From contig CM055828.1 of NCBI GenBank assembly GCA_029582265.1, positions 5,501,402-5,565,401 on the forward strand: a DNA stretch of 64,000 nt. Direction: 5' to 3'. The DNA comes from Zoroaster sp. YZ-2022 (lineage: Eukaryota > Echinodermata > Asteroidea > Forcipulatida > Zoroasteridae). A program made the position numbers and the translations under genes. The stretch's first letter is position 1. Every line of letters starts with the position of its first letter. The notes under the pieces are model-generated. The model ran no database searches. It worked only from the letters and a program-made list of their open reading frames with translations, and was not told the DNA's origin. Below are positions 48,601 to 60,949 of the stretch, one piece after another.

Positions 48601-49470
48601 TTTATTCAAATGACTCGTAGGTTCTTTTCTAATCAATAAATCGATCGATACAATAATTGATAACGCAAGGTACAAGAAGTAACCAATCAAAGTAAATGAT
48701 CAAGCGAGACCTCTTTATCCAGAAGACCATGTGTACATTTTGGAGTTCATGTGTAAGTACACGTACCATGCAGTCAATGGCGGGCAACAATATGTGTGTG
48801 TTTATACAGTTGTTTAAATTTTGCAAGTTGATAAATATTGGAGAATAATAAATAAATAAATTTAAAACAAACAATTAAAAAATATACAAAATTTAAATAA
48901 TAATCACTTATTAAAGTTTGACACAGAGTGCCATTTTCAGTCATGTTATTGTATCCATCTTTGTAAGATTCATTATAGCACTGATTCTGGTGTGGTTAAT
49001 ACCTGGCTTTGTGTGGAAGAAACAAAATAACATGGCTACACCGTGGTAAATGTCTGCTCTGTAAGCTTGAGCTGCTTCAAAGCTACATGGGCACCAGGAT
49101 ATTAGCCATCAAGTCCATCCATTATACGCGCGCCCTCACTGACACAATGCAGCCGACACACTCAATCAGAAACGGACTCGGATAAAAATAGCTTCACGTA
49201 TATTCCACAATTATAGAGGGCGCTGTTCTTGGTCTTCAGCATAATGATTATTCTCAACACACGTTATCTTGTTTACAGCGGTAGCAAAAGTGGTAGCGTT
49301 AATCCTTTCTAAAATGTATTCTGTCAACTGTATAGCGTTGGATTCTAGAGCGCCACGTAGCCACGGCGCTCTGGTCCAAGACCAAGACCGGCACTGTCCG
49401 AGTCTGAGTCTGGTTCCCGCCACTGTCCGAGTCTGAGTCTGGTCCAAGACCTTTTTGTAAAATTATATTT
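48600..49470. other. Non-coding AT-rich DNA
   Basis: No gene recognised. 49376-49450 has a short repeat of 'ctgtccgagtctgagtctgg'; similar ACCAAGACC text recurs at 49850-49950. Confidence 0.4.
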
Positions 49471-49474
49471 TGCC

Positions 49475-49640
49475 TCGCCGTGGTCAAGACGTTGAGACGT
49501 CTGCACCAGGAGGACCGTGGTCGTGGGTTCGAGTCTCGCCCGAGTCACCAGCGGAGGATTTTCCCCGAAGATACTCGAAAGGACGGTAAAGAGCAAAAAT
49601 CAACTCAATTATATTTTTATTGAAATAAATAAATCAATAA
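49475..49640 (+). mobile_element. tRNA-derived SINE, plus orientation
   Basis: tRNA-like head with A-box-like text at about 49480 and B box GGTTCGAGTCTCG at 49526, followed by a body ending in an A/T-rich tail 'tatttttattgaaataaataaat'. Confidence 0.7.
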
Positions 49641-50363
49641 CAGAACACCACTAACGTCTAATCATAATCAGGGTTGCCTGCTGTCATAAAAATACATGCG
49701 TACCATACCACCACAAGTGGCCATCTTGTTTAATTTTGTTTTACTTGAAAACAATATTTTAACGAAAATACATTATTGACAACAACAAAACAAGTATGCG
49801 ACTCAATCCAGTATCAGCTGAGTCATTAAGTCCTTAGGTGTCGATACCAAGACCAACACCGTTTCCTTGGCATTCGATACCGAGACAAGACCAAGACCTC
49901 ACCAATCCGGTATCGAAACCGGTTTCGAGACAAAGACCGGTCTTGGATCTCGAAAAAAAAGGTTTTGCGGCGTCGAATGCTTTACAAACCACATTCTTTG
50001 AGGGACTTTTTTGTTGTAGACTCAAAAGAGAGAATGACACATTTAAAAATATGCAATACTGAATTAATGTGAGATAAATCCAGCCCTATATACGTGCAAC
50101 TTACGGGAGTAAAAATTTATATACATACATACACACTTTTTTTTATTAAAGAAGGAAGAGATATGTATAAAACTTGAAAATTTCAGGTGATCGTAAACTA
50201 GAAAATATTACAAATACATTCAAATGCATTTTTATGTGGAAGAAAATTCGTTATACATTTCATGTTTAATCAAAGGCCCCCGTGGCTACGCCGCTGTGTA
50301 TATACTGCGTTATACTGTCTTTTATCTTTAGATTTTAACAAATTTCTATGTTTGATATAATTA

Positions 50364-50642
50364 TACACTCTCATTAGCCAAAAGTATTGCAACATGAATT
50401 TGTACGAGACATTGCCTAGACGGATGGCCGCAATTATCAGGTCACGTGGTTACCCGACAAAGTATTGAAGGACTTTGTTTCCGAGCAAGAACAGTAAAAA
50501 AGAACATTGACTTCAAAGCACAGGCACTTTCAACAAGTCTTAAGTAGTGTAAATAAAATAAAATAAATTATTGTAACACAGTTCTCCAAACTGAACTTTG
50601 GTGTGAATTTCAATGTTGCAATACTTATGGCCAGTGAGTGTA
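50364..50642. mobile_element. Tc1/mariner-like MITE with ~30-bp ends
   Basis: Left TATACACTCTCATTAGCCAA.. and right ..CTTATGGCCAGTGAGTGTATA share CAAAAGTATTGCAACAT-type inverted sequence. Flanked by TA. No transposase. Confidence 0.75.
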
Positions 50643-50687
50643 TATATATATATATAAATAAACGGTTCAGGAGCAAAGAAAAATTGG

Positions 50688-50762
50688 CTGATGCCGGACT
50701 CGAACCCGCAACCTCTCGATTACCGTACGAGCGCTCTACCAACTGAGCTAACCAGCCCCTAT
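50688..50762 (-). mobile_element. tRNA-like SINE head, well preserved
   Basis: On the minus strand GGCTGGTTAGCTCAGTTGGT.. through ..GGTTCGAGTCC..ATCAGCC folds with a 7-bp acceptor stem, D arm and T arm. The anticodon arm is imperfect (T-T at its base, C at position 33). A truncated copy at 51394-51453 shares the flank 'gagcaaagaaaaa'. So it is a SINE head rather than a working tRNA gene. Confidence 0.7.
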
Positions 50763-51187
50763 GTTGGTGGGCGGTCCACTTATGCCAATTATCTATTGCT
50801 CTATGGGGCCAGGTCAGAGGCCAAACCATATCTGCCGAGTAGCCAGGGATCAAGCCCCGGTCAGATGCAAACAACCCGGGTAACGGCAGTAGCGGGGATC
50901 ACACAATTAACGGGACACAAGCCTTTTATGTGGTTGTACACAAAGTATATTTATATGGAGAAACTGACCTGAAATAAATCGGGAGGGTGGCCTTAGCTTT
51001 CGATCCAATCCGGACCTTCATCAGAGGCTTTGACAAAGTACAACATAAAAACTCATCCATTTATAGGGAAAAGGGAAAGCAAAGGATCATGGGGCGGGAT
51101 CCAAAAAAGGCGGGAAAATAGTAACCAATTAAAGATAAGCATCAGTCTAGAAAAAACCAATAGGAGTATCAGAAGTGAACAAAGAAG

Positions 51188-51342
<155 letters not shown>

Positions 51343-51393
51343 TACTTATTGTGTAGCTCAATAATTGTTCGTTTATATATAATAAACGGGTAG

Positions 51394-51554
<161 letters not shown>

Positions 51555-51698
51555 ATTTATTTTTGTAATATCAGTGGTTCTGGGTATGAAGGCCCCCGGG
51601 CCACAGTTATTTAGTTAACTTTTTCATGCCCTGGCATGTTCCACTGGTAATGCGCTGTTTTGTATATTGTCTTATGTTTGTTGTGTTTTATGCTGAAT

Positions 51699-51951
<253 letters not shown>

Positions 51952-51959
51952 TCCTCAGG

Positions 51960-53050
51960 ATCACCAACTTCACATCAGGTAATTCAGTTATTTTGTAATC
52001 GGCTAATTGTCAAAGGTATAAACTCCATGAGCCCATAATAAAATGTTTGTGTAAAAGGTGAGAGTAAACACCGCCATGCATTCACCCATAGGAATTACAT
52101 AGACCGTAAACGTATCTGCCAAGAACCAGCCCCCAGAACCGGTTAAGATTGTTATTTGTTTTTCTTTTATCTACCCCACTTCCATTTTTAGCCAAAGGGC
52201 GTGCATAATTCAGAATGCCTGAGGAAATCTACACTAAGTGTCCGACCATATCTGTCAGACTTAATCAACAACCATTCGATAATACAATATTCATCCTTTG
52301 TTCTACACAGTGAGTAAATACAACGGCTTTATGGGTCCGTACTAATTTAAAATGCCCCAGCGGTGCAGAGGCGCGTTGTACCGTTTTGCTGGTAATTATA
52401 GTATTTTTCTGAGATATCAAAATAGATTTGCAAAGCGCGTGTGCGCACAATTAACACAACACAAAAACCCCAAAGGACCATTGCGGGGTTAATCTAATGA
52501 GGTATGACAAGGTGATCCCTTAGGCTTCAGGAAGAAGAAAGAATGTTATTCCATTTTTTCGCTGTTTTAGTAATTACAAACGGCAGAGCTGCTCCGGCGG
52601 AAACATCGCCGGAGATTTATTAATTTTTTCGGCTTTCCGAGGGCAGAATCGTCGAATTTGTTTATTTTCATTTCACAGGAGGTTAAATAAAGACGGTGCC
52701 GATATGAGGCGGACTAATAAGTGATATCTTCTTCAACAGGTTTTAATCTGTTTTGATTTAAATGGAAAAGGACTCAATAATTCGATTTTCTTTTGTCCAA
52801 TAACAAACTGGTATGGCGCTAAGGGCTACTTTGAAGATAACATGGAATTTTGCGGCTCTGTGGTCTTAATTATTTCAAATCTCTCTCGAGCGTGTCTTGT
52901 GCGATTAATTCAGTTAATATGTTTACAAATGACTGGTTGCTCTGATATTGAAGCGCTGCTCAGCCATAATAGATACGATGATCACGTGGTGGCCAATCTG
53001 ACAGATCTGTTACAACCTCTGCAAGTATAGTGCGAACTTCGGGCGAGTAT
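51960..53050. other. Non-coding DNA with one GC-richer block
   Basis: No exon recognised. 51962-52020 resembles 62326-62400. 52560-52740 is a unique block with TAATTACAAA, CGGCGGAAACATCGCCGG and TTTATTAATT. Confidence 0.45.
52560..52740. promoter_or_regulatory. Candidate regulatory block
   Basis: Unique text with homeodomain-type TAATTAC and several short motifs; no frame. Unproven. Confidence 0.2.
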
Positions 53051-53052
53051 AT

Positions 53053-53232
53053 GCAGCGGCGTAATTATGGGGGCACGGGGGTGTTCCCTCAGGTGCCCCC
53101 TTTCAGAATTGTGAAAAAATAGGCCCCCATTTGAGGCTGCAGATTAAAAAATGTTCAAGTATTGACATGCCCCCTAGAAAAAGTGGTGCACCCCCTAGTG
53201 CCCCCTGAAAATTGGACCCCAGTTACGCCACT
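53053..53232. mobile_element. hAT-like MITE with CAGYGGCGTAA ends
   Basis: CAGCGGCGTAATTATGGGGG at the left and CCCCAGTTACGCCACTG at the right. CAG..CTG ends of this type are common in hAT-derived elements. No clear 8-bp duplication. Related fragments at 4513-4580 and 38195-38300. Confidence 0.65.
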
Positions 53233-53399
53233 GAGTTCGTCCATTGGCAAATGGGGGGACTTTTGTTTGTAAGTTGGGGTGTTTGTTTGTCGCTATGCAG
53301 GTAAATACTATATATTTGTTCGTATGCCTCTTTTTCGACAATGTGCCGCTTTCCCCATTTCTCTTTTTTGTACCACCTTCGAATCCGCATCTGTGTTTG

Positions 53400-53800
53400 T
53401 GCGTATCATCCAGTTGGTTTGCTTGTTTGCTCCGTTGCTTGCATTTTTCGCTTGTTTGCTTGCTTGCAGTAATAATTTTGTTTGCGTGGTCGCTTGTTTT
53501 TTGGTTTGTTTGTTTGTTTGCTTGTTTTTTGCTTTTGCGATTGCTTGCCTGCTCGCTTGCCTGTGCTTGCTTGCTCGCTAGCTTCCTCGCATTTGCTCGC
53601 TCGCTAGCTTCCTCGCTTGCCTGTGCTTGCTTGCTCGCTTGCCTGCGTTTGCTTGCTTGATTGCTTGCTCGCTTGCCTGTGCTTGCTCGCTCGCTTGATT
53701 GCTTGCTCGATTGTCTATTCTTGTTTAATTCCTTACTTGTTTGCTTTCTTGACTGATTTGCCGTTGCCTACTTCTTGCTTGCTTGTTTTAGTTGGCAGGA
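53400..53800 (+). repeat. Degenerate (GCTT/GCTC)n tetranucleotide tract
   Basis: TTGC/CTTG/CTCG units with many variants. The Cys/Leu/Ala-rich frames here are by-products of the repeat. Confidence 0.9.
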
Positions 53801-54044
53801 GGACTTTTCACATTTCGCCAGCTTAACGTCTGGATGCTGTATGCTGGATGCTTGGATACTGTATGCTGGATGCAACGTGGCAAAATCTTACTAGAGTCTC
53901 AGGCAAACAAAAGGGGTCACACAAAAACGTAGGCCTATGGTAAATTTACACGCACAGCGATAACAAAGGGAATTCCCCCATTTGCCTCTCCCGTCGATTT
54001 CCCATTGGTACAAGATTGTTAAAGTCATAGAGTTTTCTATAAGG

Positions 54045-54286
54045 ATATATACATAACAGCAAAAGAAACGTCACCCCCTAAATTTTGATAAGTCTGAGAA
54101 CGTGTTTAGCTTATGTGTCCTCAGACGTCATGCATGACGAATTTTGAGGTCAACCAAATTTGCCACATTGTGTTCGTGTTACACTCCATACTCATAATAT
54201 TCTTCATTAAACAAATTATATTAATTATAAAATGAAAATAATAAATATTTTTTGGGGTGACGTTTCTTTTGCTGTTATGTATATAT
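54045..54286. mobile_element. MITE with ~32-bp inverted ends (ATATATACATAACAGC)
   Basis: The left end continues AAAAGAAACGTCACCCC and the right end is its inverted complement. Interior is AT-rich. TA at both sides suits a Tc1/mariner-derived element. Confidence 0.85.
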
Positions 54287-54289
54287 AAC

Positions 54290-55660
54290 TCAATGGATAA
54301 AGTACATCAAACGACTGCTGCTCAAGTAGACTGGTTTTTATCCCTGTCTTTATCCTATATCAAGGATATAGACAGGCTCTAGGCGTACCATTCAATGGGT
54401 TTCATTGGATACGTTGTGCTGAAGATCTGACGTCACGCTTCCAGGCTCGCGTGCTAGCTCCCAACCAAGGTCAAAGTTGAGCATCGGGGAAAATATGGCG
54501 GCCGCACGGCCAGGATCTGGCGTAATTCACTCACCTCGCCTCTCCAGCTCAAAGCGTGACGTCGATCTTCAGGCTAGTGCGCTCACGTTGCTACACAGGC
54601 CAATAGGTGGCGCTCTTCCAACAGACTCAGACTCTTTGAGTTATACAGAAAAACAGTTCATTCCCAATACTCGATCTTATCTTTCTCTATGATCTTACCA
54701 AAGCTGGGATGTTATCGTGATCTGTACTGCAAATATTCAGCTTTTGTATTCCATATTTTCCACGATATTACAGTTTTTGTAAAAGGCAAGTAGAAGTAAC
54801 TAAATATATTTAGTTGGATATCACAGTCAGACAGTTCATATATCTGCTAATACAGAAGTTCAGCTGGACTTCTGTGTTGGGTTTAAATGAAACTTAAGGG
54901 CTTGCGCGCCAAGCCTACATTTAAAATAATGAATAAATAAATAAAAAATTGGGTTATTGTTGCTTTTTGTACATGGTTGTTTTTAAGGGATTAGCCGTTA
55001 CGCGCCTTAGCCTGCCTCTATATTTTCATTCAGACCATCGCTGATGAAAAACTCATTCAACCGTCCCGTAGTGCGGAAGATGGTAACAGCGCCCTCTATA
55101 TGTAGCCAATGTACATGGCGTTATTTGACGTCACCTCGCTTGCGGCGTGTATAAATTATGATGATTGCTATTGATGTAGCCTAGCGCCTACATGTACAAC
55201 ATTTTATTGTTTATGTAGGCCCAACCCATATTTATCACGATGAAGAGTATTTTAATGTATTGTTTGTAAAATTATCATTTGAACTTTATTATGTTGTCAA
55301 AGATCATGATGTTTTAATTTATAAAATCAAATCGACAATGAAAATCTGTGTATACGACGCGACTGATCGCGAGCATTGGTTTTGAGTTGTTTCCAAAGAT
55401 TGTCTCAAGAGGGCGGTATGCTTGTTCTATGAACTGTCACCATTTCGATCATACACTGGTAGGGGCAAAGGGCCATTCAAACAATATTTATTGCCTATGT
55501 TAATTAGCTTACTTAGTTTAATTGAATCAAATACAACTGAATCGAATTGCGTTCTTAAAGGGAACGTAGTCATTGGTAATGTTGGTAAAACCGTTTCTTG
55601 GAGTATCAGTATAATTATACTTACTTTCTTCTAAACAAACAACCCCTGGGAAAGTTTTAA
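54290..55660. other. Non-coding DNA
   Basis: No exon recognised. Mostly AT-rich, no clear transposon ends. Confidence 0.4.
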
Positions 55661-55666
55661 CATATT

Positions 55667-55972
55667 CACCTTATTCACGAGTTAGCCATCTTATGTCTTA
55701 TTCCCTGAATACAAGAGGTTGTGTACCTATACATGCTCATTATAGGAACCTGCCTAATATCTGTTTGTAGGGCCAACTTTCAAATGTCGTTGAATTTTAA
55801 GTAAATTAATGGAAATAGCTGCATCCAATTATTTAATCCGTATGTCAGGCATGAAGTTTTCTTTGGAACTATCAGATTATTGGGCCTTCTCGCTGGTACA
55901 TGCAGCATGTAAGCTACAGAGTGTGATTGTGGGACTTACAGCTTCACTTTCGTATTAATCGTGAATAAGGCG
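55667..55972 (+). mobile_element. MITE of the CGCCTTATTCACGA family, intact copy
   Basis: Ends CACCTTATTCACGA and TCGTGAATAAGGCG are 13/14 complementary. 306 bp, single copy form that explains the inverted pair at 33610-34746. Confidence 0.85.
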
Positions 55973-56389
55973 AATTACTTTGTGTCGTTAACGAGGATAT
56001 AGCGAAAGTACAATCTGATTTATCGTTTTCATTTCAACATGGAATTTAGTCTTCTTGGTAATAGCACTCTTTTCTAAATTCAAAACGGATATTATTTCAT
56101 GTTTCGTATTAAAAAGCATCCCCCAAACATATTTATTTTTCCATTCTAGGGAAGATTGATACCATCATCAGCTGTACACCAAGTAAGTTTAATTAGTTTT
56201 TTTTCTTTTAATTACCAATGCTCACACTATTTGCAATCTGCGATCGATCGCCAGATACCTTACCAATTTTTATTGGGAAAACATTTCGAATCAACGTCTC
56301 GCGGAGGGACTGATCAGGTCCGTCCACGTGTGGTCCACAATGCGGTTTTTGCGGACAAGTAATTTCATAAAGACTGACCTTGGTCGGAG

Positions 56390-56425
56390 CATGGAGGAAG
56401 GAAAAATCTGTTTCCTTCCTCCATG
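56390..56425. repeat. Perfect hairpin with flanking direct repeats
   Basis: CATGGAGGAAGGAAA (56390-56404) and its complement (56411-56425) enclose AAATCT; TGGTCGGAGC stands on both sides. Confidence 0.85.
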
Positions 56426-56639
56426 GTCGGAGCAAAATGGACTCTGGAACGAAATAAAGCATTGCCAACAATAGAGTGAAATTACTTCAACCCTCTCTGT
56501 CAAATTAATGGATATGATGGCTGGATGGGTCACACTTCCGAAATAGGGAATTAAACAAAGGAACACATGTATCCAATTTCCGTTTTTATTTTACTGTAGT
56601 CCATTTCCGAAATAGCGGCTTTGGTTACGGCTATGGCTT

Positions 56640-56725
56640 GATCACTGTTTCTTCCTATACTTCAGCATTGCCGCTGTAGCCGTTAGTTGCCGCTGTAGCC
56701 GTTAGTTGTAGCCGTAGCCAAAAAC
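56640..56725 (+). repeat. Short tandem TGCCGCTGTAGCCGTTAGT
   Basis: Two and a half copies of a 19-bp unit. No function evident. Confidence 0.7.
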
Positions 56726-56814
56726 GCTCAATTCGGACACGGCCTTATTTAGTATTATACAATGGTGGCGGTATTTTATGTTAATCGTGAGAATATATAT
56801 TAAAGGGAAACCTA

Positions 56815-57165
56815 TGTAGCCAGGGGCATAGCGAAGGCATTTTCTTTGGGGGTGAAGCCAATTTGCCGACCGACTGAGTTGGGGGTGTAAATATTTTTTG
56901 TTGATAAATTTACAGACACAACACTAATATGACCAGACAAATTTACTTGCTCAACAAACAAACAACTCGGCAAAATATTCAGTGCTTAGAAACATAATAC
57001 ATTTGCAGTCGGCAAACCCATAGCTCTAGGTTTATTTTTTGCCGACTGAAAATTGATTCTGGACCAACCCTTGTTCTAGTAACTTTGATGCTTTAGTTGC
57101 CGACTGAGAAAAATTATTGGGGGTGTCACACCCCCCCCCCCCGCTCGCTACGGCCCTGTATGTAG
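56815..57165. mobile_element. Dispersed repeat with GCATAGCGAAGG / CGCTACGGCCCT ends
   Basis: Ends are imperfect complements; the interior recalls 2340-2560 (both with 'aaatttac.gaca' text). Probably an old non-autonomous DNA element. Confidence 0.5.
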
Positions 57166-57843
57166 CCTTGACACCCCCATCCCCTCCAGCTGACTGTATA
57201 TACCTTCATCACACTGAAAACATCTTTGTCATATTCCCTGTATACCCGATGACAATGATAATGATAAATCTCATTTGAAAAAAGGGACCAGACTATTTCC
57301 CCTCTAGCTTCTGTCTAGTTACGTTGTTTTGAATGAAAGAAAAAACTAGATGGCTGCCCCATGATAAAGTCCTATTTCATGAGCTATTCCGCTGTGAAAA
57401 TTGAGGTTTTCAATCGTTTTAACTATTGTTAGTTTCCTCTTTAAAGATTGGACTACAACGAGAACTCTCACATTAAATTGACTATCGAACCTTGTTTATG
57501 TTGTGTTCAGGTAACAATTTATTGTTGTGGTCATGTTTTTCTCTTTATAATTTTGTTGCAATTTGACCGAAAAAATTAGACCCCTTCTTCGATTTTTGAA
57601 ATTTCCCGCCCTGCACTGGTTCCCGACAAAGACCCATTGAAAATCCACTATGAAATCCACGATATAGTACCAGCGGACTTGTAAACCAGCGAAAAGGGAT
57701 GACGTATAACCCATGAGCACCCGAGAGTAAACAGAAGACGCCATGTTACTTCCGTGTATATTATACATGCGTTTTCATGCGTCAGCAGAGGCATGAAGTT
57801 TTTATGAAGCTTTTTTTCGACGTTGTTGTGTAACAGTTATATA

Positions 57844-58345
57844 ATGCCGACTTCATGTGTTGTTGGTGGATGTACTAGAAATAGTATTAAGAATCCAGAG
57901 ACTCATTTTTTTCAATGGAGTGTCGTGGCCGAGCGGTCTAGCTTACCGGACTCCAGTTCTGGTGTTAGCACTATAGCAGCAGAATGTGGGTTCGAATCCT
58001 GGCCGTGACACTTGTGTCCTTGAGCAAGACACTTAACCATAATTGCTTCTCTCCACCCAGGGGTTAAATGGGTACATGTGAGGGCAGAGTTGGTTGATTA
58101 GCCCTATATGCGCTGTAATGGCAGCAATTGAGCTGTATACTCCCCAGGGAGCTGAGATGGTTTCAGGAATGATTTATGAGCCTTATGAGCAGGGGTAATA
58201 ATATGCGCCTTGAGCACCACTCAGTTGGTGGATACGTGCGCTATATAAGTCCACGCATTATTATTATTATTATTAATTTCCGCGGGATCCTGCGATATCA
58301 AAGGAATGGGTGAAGTTCGTGAATAATACACGAAAGATTTCACCT
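57844..58345 (+). pseudogene. THAP zinc-finger coding segment split by a SINE
   Basis: 57844-57914 encodes MPTSCVVGGCTRNS.. to THFF, the start of a THAP DNA-binding domain (Met-Pro, then Cys-x4-Cys). After the SINE (about 57916-58276) the same frame resumes with FPRDPAISKEWVKFVNNTRK, the expected next part of the domain. The following text meets a stop at SCQNSWIRPC and turns into a repeat fragment (GGATCCGCCCCTG), so the second Cys/His pair is absent. THAP domains occur in host regulators and in P-element-type transposases; which one this was cannot be told. Reads as a dead copy, unless the SINE is removed by an unseen intron. Confidence 0.7.
57916..58276 (+). mobile_element. tRNA-derived SINE with (ATT)n tail
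   Basis: Head with A-box-like GTGGCCGAGCGGTCTAG and B box GGTTCGAATCC, a body beginning 'cttgtgtccttgagcaagac', and a 3' end 'gcgctatataagtccacgc' plus (ATT)n. The head resembles class II (Leu/Ser) tRNA. Interrupts the THAP segment. Confidence 0.88.
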
Positions 58346-58349
58346 TCAT

Positions 58350-59328
58350 GCCAAAATTCCTGGATCCGCCCCTGCTGATATTTGCCTGTTTTTATCACTT
58401 TATCTGGCTCCCATGTATTTAATCTTTTATAATCTTTGCTATTGTTACTTTAGGTTATTTTATTATATTTAAAGGGCCTGGGAGCATTTTATTCAAATGG
58501 ATTTGGTGCTATATACATGTCTTTTATATTTTTTATTAATATTTGATTGAAGACAGAAACTAGAATGACATGGCCTGTACACATTTATTGTTATTCTATT
58601 CTTGTATTTTACAATTTATTGCCACTGTACACTCAGAACAAGTTTTAAGTTTTATAGGCAGAAGTACATGAGATTTACCAACATGAGATTTACAATATTA
58701 GTCTTTGTCACACTTCTCCCTTTTGTGATGCAAAGCCAAAAAACCTAATTGAATTAGCTTTAATCCAAGAAAATCTGAACCTGCTCAGCAGTAGAGTTAT
58801 GCTGATTGTAAGTTTTTTCCTGGGAAAAGAGCAGCAAGTGTGAAACGAATTTCAAAGGATTTCCAGTTCGGTTTAACAGAACAATGGCCAAGTTCCAAAC
58901 AAGTATGTACAGGATTTTGATTAAGTTGTTTTCGTCATCAAGAGGCAACTTTTTAATTTTGATATTTTAACCTCAAAAATAAACTCAATTGTTGGTTGCA
59001 AATACATACATATTTTGTCTTGTCATTTATTCGAAAGTACTAAGGTCTTGTAAAATTTTCAGTTCTTGGCATCTTTCTGCCATACCGAATTTGTAATGTT
59101 TTTACCATAGTGTATTGTTGGCAACATAAAACAAGTTTATTTCACATTAGTGCTAAATTAATCAACTTCTCCCCCCCCCCCCGAAAAGACACAAAATGAA
59201 ATACACACGTAATTGATTCTGCCATTGATCATGGTTTATGAACGCACAAAATAATTTGTAACTCCTCCAGATCATTATAACTAGGGAAGAATGTTACCAA
59301 TTTAAAAAATAAAACAAAGCAAATCGGC
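58350..59328. other. Non-coding AT-rich DNA, includes P2X7-domain gene 3' flank
   Basis: No exon seen. A TTTATT at about 59138 (AATAAA on the minus strand) could end the neighbouring transcript. Confidence 0.45.
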
Positions 59329-59494
59329 CTAATCCAGTGGTGGATACGAAAATCCTTTGTACTGTCCATCAGGGTTTGGGAACGTCCTGCGGATTACGTC
59401 CATTACACATGATGGCAGTGGCACCCGGTTGAAACGGCCAAGATAACCCCAACACCACCTCACCACTTGCCGATATGCAACATGGCGATATTTT
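59329..59494 (-). CDS. P2X7-domain gene exon 3
   Basis: Acceptor ttgttttacag. Encodes KYRHVAYRQVVRWCWGYLGR.. to ..PPLD and stop TAG at 59329-59331. Confidence 0.9.
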
Positions 59495-60949
59495 CTGTAA
59501 AACAAAACAAGAATCAGACAAAATTATAAACATAAGATTTGTGATTTGCATGGTGGAGTATCGATATTGTTTACGTTAACACCATGTGAAACTGAAATGC
59601 TATAAAACTATAACCATACCAAAAGGCAATCATGATCAAAAGTAAACAAATACATACATGTAATGCATGTACAATAAGATATAGATGCACGTGGGTCAAC
59701 CAAGGTCATATTCAGTTGTGTGCGGTTACTCTGAAGTAAACACCTGTGCTCATTCTGGTCAATCAAAAGTAATCTGCTTGATATGCAGATCATTCAAAAC
59801 TGACATTGCTCTAAAATATTAATTGAAATTGATGGTACATTGGCTTTGTACATTCAGTCAACACTCAAATCACTTACTGGTCAAGCGTTCCTTCAACTGC
59901 ATCTCTGCCATGGTATGCTCTGTACTGAAGATACGCTGTTGCAAGCACTCCTGGGTGGAGGCAGATCGCATCAAACCAATCATGGATGGTAAGGCACTGG
60001 TTGGGATCATTCACGTTGATGTCCAGCTGCCGCATCATGTTCTCTGTCTTCTCAACTTCTTTGCAACATATACAGTTTGCGAGCAAAGGCTGAAGAACAC
60101 AATGTCCACACGAACACCTATTACAAAAAAAACAAGTTTGGAAAATATAATTTTAGTAACTTTGTCATTGGGGTTGCACTACTTAAAAATTTATCTTGAA
60201 ATACATCCCCCATGAACTGATCAAGGACAGGTACATCACGAAGGAATACATTTTTCCATGGGCAGATCAAACATTTTTATTGTGCAGGGGGCTACAACCT
60301 TTGATTTGAAGGGAAAGACTAAATGTCAATTATGCTTTAAAGCATGATGGTAAAAGATCATGATTTTATTTGAATTTTGAGCAGTGATTACTTTCCCATC
60401 ATGTCTTCATAAATACTGGCTAATATTGCCAACAAATCATAAAACGCAAGACATAGTAATTACCCCCAAATTTCCACTGTACATGTATTGTACACATGTA
60501 CAATTGTACATGTACATGTACTATACTACATTATGTACCTTGGGTCTCCATCATGTTCGTTCATGTTTTTGTCAATTATAGCCTACAACTATTTTTGTAC
60601 AGCAGAAACGAATTGATCAAACGAAGCATCATTCAGTATTTCATTCATGAATCATTTTGTGGGCTTACCAGTCTGTGTTTAGCCGTCTATCATCAGGATT
60701 TGGTTCGTCGTCTTCGGCCTGACGATCACCGTCACCGGGCTGGTCAACTGCAGGCGCCGCAAGTGGCTCGAACCGGTATGGTTCAGCGCCACGTACTTCG
60801 AGTTCTTCGTCATCGTCTTCGCCTTCTCTCTCGTCTGGGGAGCTCCCCTCATCGCTAGAGCTGACATCACTATCCTCAGAAGTGCCTATATGAAACTCCT
60901 CTTCCTCATCTATACTGTGATCTTCCCAATATTCGCTGCTATCGGACAT
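59329..60949 (-). CDS. Stand-alone P2X7-receptor C-terminal (zinc-binding) domain protein
   Basis: Three exons: 60669-60949, 59878-60117, 59329-59494; GT/AG at both junctions and frame kept, giving 228 residues and a TAG stop. Residues 1-90 are acidic and low-complexity (EEEEFHIGTSEDSDVSSSDE), probably disordered, followed by AEPYRFEP. The rest matches the cysteine-rich domain that forms the cytoplasmic tail of vertebrate P2X7: WCSCGHC, then CICCKEVEK, then CLHPGVLATAYLQYR, then YRQVVRWCWGYLGRFNRVPL, PSCVMDVIRRTFP and YKGFSYPPLD. No membrane helix or channel part is present. Many invertebrates and fish carry such stand-alone genes, often annotated 'P2X purinoceptor 7-like'; their function is unknown to me. 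The intact frame and introns argue for a working gene. Confidence 0.9.
59878..60117 (-). CDS. P2X7-domain gene exon 2
   Basis: Acceptor tttttgtaatag, donor CA|GTAAGT. Carries the Cys cluster CSCGHC..CICC and the CLHPG motif. Confidence 0.9.
60118..60668 (-). other. Intron 1 of the P2X7-domain gene
   Basis: Contains a short ATGTACATGT-type repeat at 60480-60530 and nothing else recognised. Confidence 0.8.
60669..60949 (-). CDS. P2X7-domain gene exon 1
   Basis: From MSDSSEYWEDHS to NTDW (last codon split, TG|G). The frame is open for 37 codons upstream with another ATG at 61058-61060. MSDSS is preferred because such family members start with a short acidic region, but this is not certain. Confidence 0.85.

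Noticed and set aside
50688..50762. Functional tRNA gene
   Set aside because: The fold is good but the anticodon arm is imperfect, position 33 is C, and a truncated second copy shares its flank, so a SINE head is more likely.
53244..53826. Cys/Leu/Ala-rich hydrophobic frames that look like membrane proteins
   Set aside because: They follow a degenerate GCTT/GCTC repeat, with no conserved motif.
60496..60858. 120-residue plus-strand frame with DDHRHRAGQLQAPQVART
   Set aside because: Antisense to exon 1 of the P2X7-domain gene.
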